Shown here piece by piece: positions 1 through 5,097 of a DNA stretch of 5,310 nt. Numbering within the stretch: position 1 is the first letter of the stretch; each line of letters opens with the position of its first letter. The stretch is from Promethearchaeota archaeon (GTDB lineage Archaea; Asgardarchaeota; Lokiarchaeia; Sigynarchaeales; SOKP01), in contig WJKD01000814.1 of assembly GCA_014729315.1 (NCBI GenBank), forward strand, positions 1 through 5,310, written 5' to 3'. A program made the translations under genes and the position numbers. The notes under the pieces are model-generated. The model saw only the letters and a program-made list of their open reading frames with translations, ran no database searches and was not told the origin of the DNA.

Positions 1-1
1 C

Positions 2-67
2 TCCATTTTCGTGAAAGAACGCTTTCTATTAGAAAATGAGCGTGATAGGAGGTTAAAAATCGTGTAA
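2..67 (+). CDS. Possible 3' end of an unidentified gene entering from the left
   Basis: One + strand frame is open from the window edge to a TAA at 65-67. It encodes about 21 residues rich in charged side chains (it includes KERFLLENERDRRLKIV), which looks like an ordinary protein C-terminus. If real, the gene converges on the thiolase operon. Such a short stretch can be open by chance, and other frames, including two on the - strand, are also open here. No family can be recognised. Confidence 0.3.
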   Translation, partial: SIFVKERFLLENERDRRLKIV

Positions 68-121
68 TTGCTAAGATTCAATGATTGGAATGAATTAAGT
101 CTGCTAAGTTGCTGATCGAAT

Positions 122-143
122 AATTAAAAAAAATAAAAAAAAG
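122..143 (-). terminator. T-rich transcription terminator of the thiolase operon
   Basis: On the - strand, about 40-60 bases after the last operon stop codon, two runs of eight T are separated by one A (+ strand A runs at 126-133 and 135-142). Archaeal RNA polymerase terminates at such oligo-T tracts without needing a hairpin, and I see no strong stem before them. The surrounding sequence (68-184) is otherwise very AT-rich and non-coding. Confidence 0.5.
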
Positions 144-184
144 ATTTGAAATAATTAGTTAAAAATTAATAATTTTAGAATAGT

Positions 185-703
185 TTACTCAATATCTTTT
201 GAGTCGTCCTCGATTGGATCGTAATATTCTATATCCATTAGTCCGCCTTCAGTTACTTCTTTCCAGTGAGCTTTTACGGGCATACCAATATAAGTATCTT
301 TTACATCTACGTCAGGAGCTAATTCTGCGATGGTGACTGTATCCGCACCGTCGGGATTAATTAAAACCATCGGTTTTTCTTGAACTTCTCCTGTTTCTGG
401 ATCCTTTAAATAGGCAATAGCATAGGTTGCAACTCTTGCGGTATCTCTAATATCAACCCATCTATCAGGTTTAACTAAACATTCTCCACATACTAGTCTT
501 GGGGGATAAAACACCCTATTACAACCTGAACATTGATTAGCAATTAGTTTTTTCTCTTTTAATTTCTCTAAAAATGGTTGCATGTGTGTAATGTTAAATT
601 TAAAATAATAACTAGAGAGATACCAATCTGCAGGCATTGTTCGCGTTCTCACATAATCCTTTTTTATATAATCTAAGGACTTTCTTTGAGTTCTTTTTGA
701 CAT
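185..703 (-). CDS. DUF35-family zinc-ribbon/OB-fold protein B, thiolase partner
   Basis: This 172-residue protein has the standard DUF35 layout. An N-terminal helical part (about 1-52) is followed by a rubredoxin-like zinc ribbon with CSGC at 58-61 and CGEC at 72-75 and the typical YPPR between them. An OB-fold follows (about 82-155), with a GMPVKAHW-type strand near 140-147 and an acidic tail. DUF35 proteins are cytoplasmic, non-catalytic partners that bind thiolase-fold enzymes and are thought to help position acyl-CoA substrates, as in ChsH2, BbsA and the archaeal HMG-CoA synthase complex. It is the last gene of the operon and starts 3 bases after the upstream thiolase stop. An SD (AAAGGTGA, 711-718) lies 7 bases before the ATG and supports this start. 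Its N-terminus is longer and more basic than that of the first DUF35 protein in the operon, so the two are not recent duplicates. Its natural partner is probably the adjacent thiolase B; that pairing is inferred from gene order. Confidence 0.9.
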   Translation of the reverse strand: MSKRTQRKSLDYIKKDYVRTRTMPADWYLSSYYFKFNITHMQPFLEKLKEKKLIANQCSGCNRVFYPPRLVCGECLVKPDRWVDIRDTARVATYAIAYLKDPETGEVQEKPMVLINPDGADTVTIAELAPDVDVKDTYIGMPVKAHWKEVTEGGLMDIEYYDPIEDDSKDIE

Positions 704-706
704 TTT

Positions 707-1960
707 TTACTCACCTTTCCATTTTCTTTTTGGCTGATCTGCCATTACCATCAATGTACATAGGTTTAAACTTCCACCCCATCCGTGTCCAATCGATGTG
801 TGAACAGTCTTTTTCACTTGATTGTCAGCTTTTCCCATAATTTGTAATGCAGCACAAGCGGGACGTTCCATAGCAGAGGCACCAATTGCGTTTGTGGAGT
901 TGACTCCACCAGAGCAATTTACGGGTAATTCCCCGTCAAGTGCGGTTGTACCATTCTTATACATTTCAGGCGATGTAGTCTCCTCGAATAAACCAAGTTT
1001 CTCAAGCCACATGAGCTCTTGATTCGGAAAAGGGCTATATACTTCAGCGTAGTCGATTTCCTTTCTAGGGAAAGAGATACCTGCTTGAGCGTAAGCTAAC
1101 TCAGAAGATTTCATCGCACCAATTTGTGCCGAAGGATCGACTTGTGCAGAGCCACTTCCATCGTAGCCTAAAACTGCAGTCTCGTTTGCTACGCTCGCAA
1201 CGCCATTCACATATACTGGAACATCACACATATCTTTAGCTTTTTCCTCCGTTGTAAATAACATAGCACAGCATCCGTCAGATGCAGGGCATACCATTCC
1301 GTATCTTAATGGATACTGAACATAAGGAGTATCAAGGACATCCTCAATTGTAATATCTGGCATTCTTAAATGTGCCCACCAATTTTTAGCTGCCATTCTT
1401 CTATTATGAACTACCACTCTAGCGAGATCTTCTTCCGTGATTCTTGCTTTGCTCATATAATTCGTTGCTTGATAAGCAGCAACTCCAATCGCAGCACCTG
1501 CAGACAACAAACGATTCAAATGCTCGTAGGTAATTCCTAATGAATTAAGAATAGATATCTCTCCATACGCAACGCTTGCAAGCCCTACGCTTGTATCACC
1601 TTGAGATTGTTGTTCAAACGCAATTGCAAGTACCGTATCAATCCCTGGTAAACCAGCAGTTACCGTATAATATCCAGAAATTGCTACAGAACCTCCTGTT
1701 GTACCACCAGTCGTCACTCTCATTAAAGGTTTATTTCGGGCACCCATCCAATCTGTCATCCATAATTCAGGAATGTTTGCTCCTTCAAATGCCGGCATGT
1801 TTCCATTTACATAGGCGTCAATATCGCTAATTTCGACACTTGGAACCTTCTCTAAGCAGTTCTCCACAGCTTCGTAAACTAATTCGGGCATGCTCACATC
1901 AGAACGTTTGGAAGCATGCTCACTAAAACCCGCGCTTGTTATACATACTTGTCTACCCAT
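707..1960 (-). CDS. Thiolase-fold protein B, SCP2/Ltp-like, lacking the catalytic Cys
   Basis: This 417-residue cytoplasmic thiolase-superfamily protein has the usual length for the SCP2/Ltp branch. The N-terminal half carries RVTTGGTTGG (81-90), where canonical enzymes have VExACASGG. Aligning on the trailing GG puts Gly85 at the nucleophilic Cys. The C-terminal half has AEVYSPF (305-311), with Tyr308 in place of the His of HDAF/HDCF, then NCSGGVNSTNAIGAS (348-362), where the GHP His is missing and Asn is found instead, and a final GHGWGGS (391-397). As I recall them, actinobacterial Ltp-type thiolases have the same SGG..SxNPIGAS pattern, and Ltp2 is an acyl-CoA retro-aldolase that uses Tyr rather than Cys. 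Ordinary acetyl-CoA C-acetyltransferase activity is therefore doubtful; aldol-type cleavage or a structural role is more likely. The SD GAGGTGG (1968-1974) overlaps the last codons of the upstream thiolase gene, 7 bases before the ATG, so the two are probably translationally coupled. The family call is firm; the reaction is not. Confidence 0.88.
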   Translation of the reverse strand: MGRQVCITSAGFSEHASKRSDVSMPELVYEAVENCLEKVPSVEISDIDAYVNGNMPAFEGANIPELWMTDWMGARNKPLMRVTTGGTTGGSVAISGYYTVTAGLPGIDTVLAIAFEQQSQGDTSVGLASVAYGEISILNSLGITYEHLNRLLSAGAAIGVAAYQATNYMSKARITEEDLARVVVHNRRMAAKNWWAHLRMPDITIEDVLDTPYVQYPLRYGMVCPASDGCCAMLFTTEEKAKDMCDVPVYVNGVASVANETAVLGYDGSGSAQVDPSAQIGAMKSSELAYAQAGISFPRKEIDYAEVYSPFPNQELMWLEKLGLFEETTSPEMYKNGTTALDGELPVNCSGGVNSTNAIGASAMERPACAALQIMGKADNQVKKTVHTSIGHGWGGSLNLCTLMVMADQPKRKWKGE

Positions 1961-1963
1961 TTT

Positions 1964-3106
1964 TTAACCACCTCTTTCTAAAACATACATTATACTAGCT
2001 TGTGAACACATTCCAGCTTGCCCCGTTGCCACTGCTTTTTTAGCGTCTTGGACTTGGTAATTATCTGCTTCTCCTCGTAGTTGTTTTACAGCCTCAATTA
2101 CTCTAATTAAACCAGTCGCACATGGAGCATTTCCCCCAATAGCGCCTCCAGAGGGATTAATTGGAAGTTCCCCGGTAATTTCAGAGTTGAGTTCAGTCGC
2201 TTTTCCTTTCTCTGCTAATCCTAACGATTCGGTTAAGATTAATTCCTCGTGAGCATAAGCTTCATAAATCTCTGCGACATCAATTTCATTTCTGGGATTC
2301 GAAATTCCTGCTTCTTTATATCCTGTATTTGCTGCTAACTCCATAGACTTACTTGTCGATAAATCCCTATCGCCTAAATAATAGGGATCTTGATTATATC
2401 CCACACCAGAAATCCAGATCGGATTATCAGTTATTTTAAGAGCTTGTTGTTCGGGAGCTAATAACACTGCGGCGACTCCATCACAAGGTTGCGCAACCAT
2501 TAACTCCGTTACTGGATCCGAATAAAGTTCAGAGTTTAAGACTTTATCTACCGTTATATCTGCCATTTGCGCTTCAGCTGAAGCGAGAGAATTTTTAGCA
2601 GCATTTTTTCGATTTTTAACCGCAATTTTAGCAATCTCTTCAGCACTTACTCCATATTTCTCCATATACGCCCTCATTTGAAATCCTCCTGCAGTTATAT
2701 CATTCACTAAAGCAGTGGGTCTTTCCCAAGTAGGATCAGTTTCATAAAGACGCGCTGCGTGATAAGGGAAACAAGAAGGCATGCTTCCGCCCCAAACCAC
2801 CGCCAGTTTATGGTTTCCAGACAGTATTCGCATTAATCCATATAGCATGGCGTGAGCACCATCCATCTCTACCTTGCTCTCGTCTGCCATGTATCCTCCC
2901 CCGACCTCAACGGTAAAGCAATTAGAAATCGTTCTTCCGTCGTAATAATCGTTCGTCGCAGAAACAACGGTTGTGATATCTTTTTTCTTTAATCCTGCTT
3001 TGTCAATCGCACCTCGAACAGCCTCAAAAATCATCTCGTATCTTCCGTAGTTTGCATCAGAATATAACTTCACGTAATTATATCCAACAATTCCAACTTT
3101 TTCCAT
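1964..3106 (-). CDS. Thiolase-fold protein A, divergent, lacking the catalytic Cys and His
   Basis: This 380-residue thiolase-superfamily protein is clearly different from its neighbour. The N-terminal motif KVEMDGAHAM (78-87) aligns with VExACASGG and places Gly83 at the nucleophilic Cys. AEIYEAYAHEEL (278-289) has Tyr281 at the HDAF His position. NPSGGAIGGNAPCATG (317-332) keeps the NPSGG loop but reads GNA instead of GHP, so the His is replaced by Asn326. A GQAGMCSQ segment (362-369) near the C-terminus contains Cys367. I cannot tell whether that Cys corresponds to the second active-site Cys of classical thiolases. Known Cys-less relatives include Ltp2-type aldolases. The protein may form a heteromer with thiolase B, one subunit being catalytic and the other supportive. 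The start is set by a strong SD, GAGGTGA (3116-3122), 9 bases before the ATG. That SD overlaps the stop codon of the preceding DUF35 gene. Annotation pipelines would probably call it acetyl-CoA acetyltransferase, which the missing residues do not support. Confidence 0.87.
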   Translation of the reverse strand: MEKVGIVGYNYVKLYSDANYGRYEMIFEAVRGAIDKAGLKKKDITTVVSATNDYYDGRTISNCFTVEVGGGYMADESKVEMDGAHAMLYGLMRILSGNHKLAVVWGGSMPSCFPYHAARLYETDPTWERPTALVNDITAGGFQMRAYMEKYGVSAEEIAKIAVKNRKNAAKNSLASAEAQMADITVDKVLNSELYSDPVTELMVAQPCDGVAAVLLAPEQQALKITDNPIWISGVGYNQDPYYLGDRDLSTSKSMELAANTGYKEAGISNPRNEIDVAEIYEAYAHEELILTESLGLAEKGKATELNSEITGELPINPSGGAIGGNAPCATGLIRVIEAVKQLRGEADNYQVQDAKKAVATGQAGMCSQASIMYVLERGG

Positions 3107-3120
3107 GTTTTATATTCACC

Positions 3121-3582
3121 TCACGCTTTCACAAAACCCTTAATATCAGAAGGGTCTCCTTTTGTTTTTCCGGACCATTCAATTTTAAGTTTCATACCGG
3201 TTTTTATTTCATTAGGTTCGACATCCAGTAGTCTGTAAACAATTGCGGTATTACTTCCGTCTATATTAACCATTCCTACTATCTGCGGTTTTTTCACAGT
3301 TCTTGATCCTCTATCGTTAACTTTATAATGCGTAATCGTGTAGTTTTTAAGCGTTCCCGTGTCAGGTAAATCTACCCAGTTTTCTTCTAATGGAATAGCG
3401 AAATTGCATTTTCCGCATACTTTTCTTGGCGGTACGAAAACATCTCCACATTTTGGACATTTATTACCAACAATTTTTTTTTGTTCTAAGCCATCGTAAA
3501 ACTTGTCCATGTATTGACCGACCCAAAATGCGAATTGAGCCCTAACAAGGCCCTTATTCGAAATAATTACTTTTTCACTCAT
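3121..3582 (-). CDS. DUF35-family zinc-ribbon/OB-fold protein A, thiolase partner
   Basis: This is the first gene of the operon and encodes 153 residues. An N-terminal helical stretch (about 10-36, including FWVGQYMDKFYDGLEQKK) matches the DUF35 segment that packs on thiolases. A zinc ribbon follows with CPKC at 42-45 and CGKC at 56-59 around VPPRKV, then an OB-fold at about 68-150 (VDLPDTGTLKNYT, PQIVGMVNIDG and GMKLKIEW strands). All four zinc-binding Cys are present. The protein is expected to be a non-catalytic acyl-CoA/thiolase scaffold and probably pairs with thiolase A, which starts 14 bases downstream. No SD precedes the ATG, unlike the three downstream genes, which suggests a leaderless or short-leader mRNA. 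It ends in TGA, so TGA is used as a stop codon in this genome. Its ribbon and OB motifs resemble those of the last operon gene, but the two proteins differ across most of their length. Confidence 0.9.
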   Translation of the reverse strand: MSEKVIISNKGLVRAQFAFWVGQYMDKFYDGLEQKKIVGNKCPKCGDVFVPPRKVCGKCNFAIPLEENWVDLPDTGTLKNYTITHYKVNDRGSRTVKKPQIVGMVNIDGSNTAIVYRLLDVEPNEIKTGMKLKIEWSGKTKGDPSDIKGFVKA

Positions 3583-3603
3583 AGTTTAAACATTTTTGTT
3601 TTT

Positions 3604-3616
3604 GTTTTTATTTCAT
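3604..3616 (-). promoter_or_regulatory. Candidate proximal promoter for leaderless transcription of the operon
   Basis: On the - strand this reads ATGAAATAAAAAC, an A-rich TATA-like element centred about 26 bases before the first ATG. That is the spacing expected if transcription starts at the start codon itself. The absence of an SD in front of this gene fits. The match to a TATA box is weak, and the surrounding sequence is A-rich on this strand anyway. Confidence 0.3.
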
Positions 3617-3652
3617 TCGTGGATTTGTAATAAATTAACTTTGTTATTATTA

Positions 3653-3666
3653 TTTGTTCAAACAAA
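3653..3666. promoter_or_regulatory. Palindrome TTTGTT-CA-AACAAA, candidate operator
   Basis: Six-base arms form a perfect inverted repeat around a two-base centre. For - strand transcription it lies directly downstream of the TTTATAAA box at 3670-3677, in the stretch between the TATA box and the expected start site, where a bound repressor would block initiation. The regulator is unknown; acyl-CoA-responsive TetR- or FadR-type factors often control such operons, but nothing here identifies one. Confidence 0.35.
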
Positions 3667-3669
3667 CTA

Positions 3670-3677
3670 TTTATAAA
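3670..3677 (-). promoter_or_regulatory. Candidate TATA box (TTTATAAA) of the thiolase operon
   Basis: This is a near-ideal archaeal TATA box. If used for the - strand it predicts a start near 3645-3650 and a leader of about 65 bases before the first operon gene. The motif is self-complementary, so it could also serve the + strand, although no convincing + strand gene follows for about 450 bases. Confidence 0.4.
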
Positions 3678-4055
3678 TTTTAGATCCTATTAAAAGGACG
3701 ACTATTTTTACTTTCTTGTAAGTGATTTCCCCGATATCTCTATAATCAAATTCAACTGACTTATGTATCCAAATGAAAGAGAAAGCTTCAACATAGAAAG
3801 TAATTGTTAGGATTTTTGATTATTCTAGAATATGGAGCTAAATGTAGACTTAACCGTTATCCAAGTTAAGTTTTCTAAGAAAGTGATATTTCCATATCAT
3901 AATTGTTAAAAAATGAAGAAAAAAGTATTAAATATGATATCGAAGAATAATTTGACTTCTTCATAGAATCTTAGGATATTATCTAAATATCTCTCAACGT
4001 GTTTCCTCAATCATATACGAATGTATGGTTAAGTCACATCTCAATAACTCTTTCC

Positions 4056-4065
4056 TTTAAATATA
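4056..4065 (+). promoter_or_regulatory. Candidate TATA box upstream of sepF
   Basis: TTTAAATATA resembles an archaeal TATA box and would place the transcription start near 4085-4090, giving a leader of about 40 bases before the chosen GTG. The region is AT-rich throughout, so similar words occur by chance. Confidence 0.3.
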
Positions 4066-4127
4066 CATATCCTTTATTATTTTATGTAAATATTAGAATT
4101 GAAAAAAATAAGTCGGTCGTGTGTATA

Positions 4128-4487
4128 GTGAAATTTTGGAAAAAAGAAGACGAAGAATTGTTTAATTCTCCTTACGAAACGATGGGATTTTCTCGAGAAG
4201 AGAATCCATTGAAAATTTCCTCCATACTTCAAAAGTTTTTAATTAAAATGTACGATCTAAAGTCGCTCACGCAAGTAGAGGATATGAAAAAACAGCTTCT
4301 TAACCGAAGAATACTAATCGTCAATACGAGGGATATATTAGAAAGTGGAAAACTGTCGAGAGAGGAATTTAGGCAATCGATCGTTGAAATCAAAGAATTT
4401 TTGTCAAGGTTCGGAGGTTCTTTGGGGAGAATTGGAAATAATTACCTGATTATAACTCCTAATTCGAGCGTGAAAATCGCAAACTAA
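4128..4487 (+). CDS. sepF: SepF-like cell division protein (FtsZ membrane anchor)
   Basis: SepF binds FtsZ and the membrane and links the division ring to the cytoplasmic membrane in FtsZ-containing archaea. The chosen GTG start gives 119 residues, the normal size of archaeal SepF. The N-terminus (MKFWKKEDEELF) could be the short amphipathic membrane-targeting helix, followed by a linker. The SepF core spans about 40-117: a YDLKSLTQVEDMKKQL helix region, the RRILIVNTRDI strand (60-70), the REEFRQSIVEIKEFLSRFGG helix (78-97) with its conserved Gly pair, then LGRIG and the terminal LIITPNSSVKI strand (107-117). The frame is open back to an ATG at 3999, but residues from there are hydrophobic, poorly protein-like and not typical of the family. 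GTG at 4119 is a second possible start. No SD is visible. It faces the downstream membrane gene tail to tail with a 62-base gap. The family call is good; the exact start is uncertain. Confidence 0.8.
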   Translation: MKFWKKEDEELFNSPYETMGFSREENPLKISSILQKFLIKMYDLKSLTQVEDMKKQLLNRRILIVNTRDILESGKLSREEFRQSIVEIKEFLSRFGGSLGRIGNNYLIITPNSSVKIAN

Positions 4488-4493
4488 CGCTTA

Positions 4494-4511
4494 ATATTTC
4501 TCTATTTATTT
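4494..4511 (+). terminator. T-rich terminator after sepF
   Basis: Just after the sepF stop codon the + strand becomes pyrimidine- and T-rich (TATTTCTCTATTTATTTT). This fits archaeal intrinsic termination between two convergent genes. No clear hairpin precedes it. Confidence 0.35.
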
Positions 4512-4549
4512 TAAGTTAGAGTCATATCGTAGATCCTTACCGTTCGAAA

Positions 4550-4738
4550 TCATTCTTCACTTTTGTTAATTATGAATTTGTTAACAAGATAAGGAACTAA
4601 AAAAATTGTAATCAAGAAAATTAACCATACTCTCCCGATAAAAATGTTAAAATCGCTAAGCAATGTCTCAATAGAATGACCCATAATAAAATAGCCAAAG
4701 AAGAATTCGAAACCTATCGTTAAAATTAACCAGAGCAA
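4550..4738 (-). pseudogene. C-terminal half of a four-helix membrane protein, cut off by an in-frame TGA
   Basis: This segment continues the 4748-4972 gene in the same frame. The only interruption is the TGA at 4748-4750; there is no insertion or deletion. It encodes a third membrane helix beginning GLLWLILTIGFEFFFG, then the loop GYFIMGHSIETLLSDFN with the GHS and GR(V)W signatures, a fourth helix (WLIFLITIFLVPYLV) and a charged end. I recall bacterial membrane proteins of about 140 residues with the pattern LWL.LT..FEF.FG...GHS...LL.DYN...GR.W, of unknown function. The conserved motifs sit in this half, so the N-terminal product alone is unlikely to work. Its only near start is TTG at 4736-4738, with no SD, so independent translation is doubtful. 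It ends with its own TGA at 4550-4552. Likely explanations are a recent nonsense mutation, a sequencing or assembly error, or readthrough. Confidence 0.55.
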
Positions 4739-4747
4739 ACCGATTTT

Positions 4748-4750
4748 TCA
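4748..4750 (-). other. In-frame TGA inside a conserved membrane-protein frame
   Basis: The codon order here is QKDL-TGA-KIGLLWL, with protein-like sequence of the same membrane family on both sides. A single base change would restore TGG (Trp) or TTA (Leu). Genome-wide reassignment of TGA is not supported: TGA ends both this gene (4550-4552) and the first operon gene (3121-3123), and Trp is TGG elsewhere. I see no obvious archaeal SECIS element in the 62 bases after the gene, and the site is the edge of a membrane helix, an unlikely place for selenocysteine. Confidence 0.6.
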
Positions 4751-4972
4751 TAAATCTTTTTGGGTGTAATCAATTTCAGTTTTTGTAAAAAATAAATAAC
4801 TTAGCGCTATTATATAGGCGATCTGAATGGGAACAAGAATTATCCTAGCGATCGTTCCGTCTAATCTAGTTAAGGGGATGAATAATCCTTCTCTAAAAAT
4901 CCCAAATGTTACTGTTAATACTCCAATCAAACCCCATATTATCAAACTGTATAAATATAACTTATGATTCAT
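4748..4972 (-). CDS. N-terminal half of a small integral membrane protein of unknown function
   Basis: This half encodes 74 residues with two predicted membrane helices (about 7-25 and 43-62). Between them is a loop containing FREGLFIPL, a motif I associate with the same four-helix family as the 4550-4738 segment; after helix two comes a polar stretch, KTEIDYTQKDL. Reading through the TGA would give 140 residues, the usual size of that family, so these are best regarded as two pieces of one gene. The ATG at 4970-4972 is the natural start and no strong SD precedes it. A TATA-like AATTAAAAAG (5007-5016 on this strand) would put the transcript start about 14 bases upstream. The gene is convergent with sepF and divergent from the oxidoreductase at 5098. 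No function can be assigned; the possibilities are a broken gene, an uncorrected base error, or a true short two-helix protein. Confidence 0.55.
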   Translation of the reverse strand: MNHKLYLYSLIIWGLIGVLTVTFGIFREGLFIPLTRLDGTIARIILVPIQIAYIIALSYLFFTKTEIDYTQKDL

Positions 4973-5066
4973 CTTCTAAAGCAGCTTATCTCGAATTCAT
5001 ATCCATCTTTTTAATTGCTAACCTTAACTCTAAAATTTCATTTGAATAGTGTTTAAAACATCTCAA

Positions 5067-5076
5067 GTTTATTATT
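5067..5076 (+). promoter_or_regulatory. Candidate TATA box for the oxidoreductase gene
   Basis: GTTTATTATT is centred about 26 bases before the ATG at 5098, the spacing expected for a leaderless archaeal transcript. No SD lies before this ATG, which fits. A second A/T-rich word, GTTTAAAACA (5051-5060), would instead give a leader of about 17 bases. Confidence 0.35.
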
Positions 5077-5097
5077 AATTCCTCTTTAAAATAAATT

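Larger units (their letters stand above)
3583..4127. other. Divergent intergenic region, no convincing gene
   Basis: This 545-base, strongly AT-rich stretch separates the operon from sepF. I see candidate promoters for both sides, the 14-base palindrome, and three weak inverted repeats: ACTTAAC/GTTAAGT at 3848-3871, TGATAT/ATATCA at 3884-3899 and GAAGAA/TTCTTC at 3942-3962. Two tiny + strand frames (3832-3909, 25 residues; 3913-3966, 17 residues) have start codons but no SD and no recognisable content. No tRNA or other RNA gene is apparent by eye. Confidence 0.6.

Noticed and set aside
4..6. ATG on the - strand at the left edge as the start of a downstream - strand gene
   Set aside because: Only two codons are visible, there is no SD and no clear promoter, so it cannot be supported.
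48..67. GGAGGTT followed by GTG, resembling an SD and a start codon
   Set aside because: The GTG at 62-64 is immediately followed by TAA, so no protein could be made; the purine-rich word is better explained as codons of the left-edge frame.
637..1830. Open + strand frames at 637-840, 822-1022 and 1576-1830
   Set aside because: They lie entirely opposite the thiolase B and DUF35 B genes, which have clear family motifs. Their translations are low-complexity or rich in Leu/Ser/Gln, with no domain signal.
707..3582. Mevalonate-pathway acetoacetyl-CoA thiolase/HMG-CoA synthase/DUF35 operon
   Set aside because: Both large proteins look like thiolases rather than HMG-CoA synthase, and both lack the active-site Cys that these enzymes need.
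3832..3966. Two tiny + strand frames (25 and 17 residues) in the divergent gap
   Set aside because: They have no SD, no recognisable motif and no conservation evidence; frames of this length arise by chance in AT-rich DNA.
4748..4750. TGA read as tryptophan genome-wide, or as selenocysteine
   Set aside because: TGA terminates the first operon gene and this gene itself, TGG is used for Trp throughout, no SECIS-like element is evident, and the position is at a membrane-helix edge rather than a redox site.
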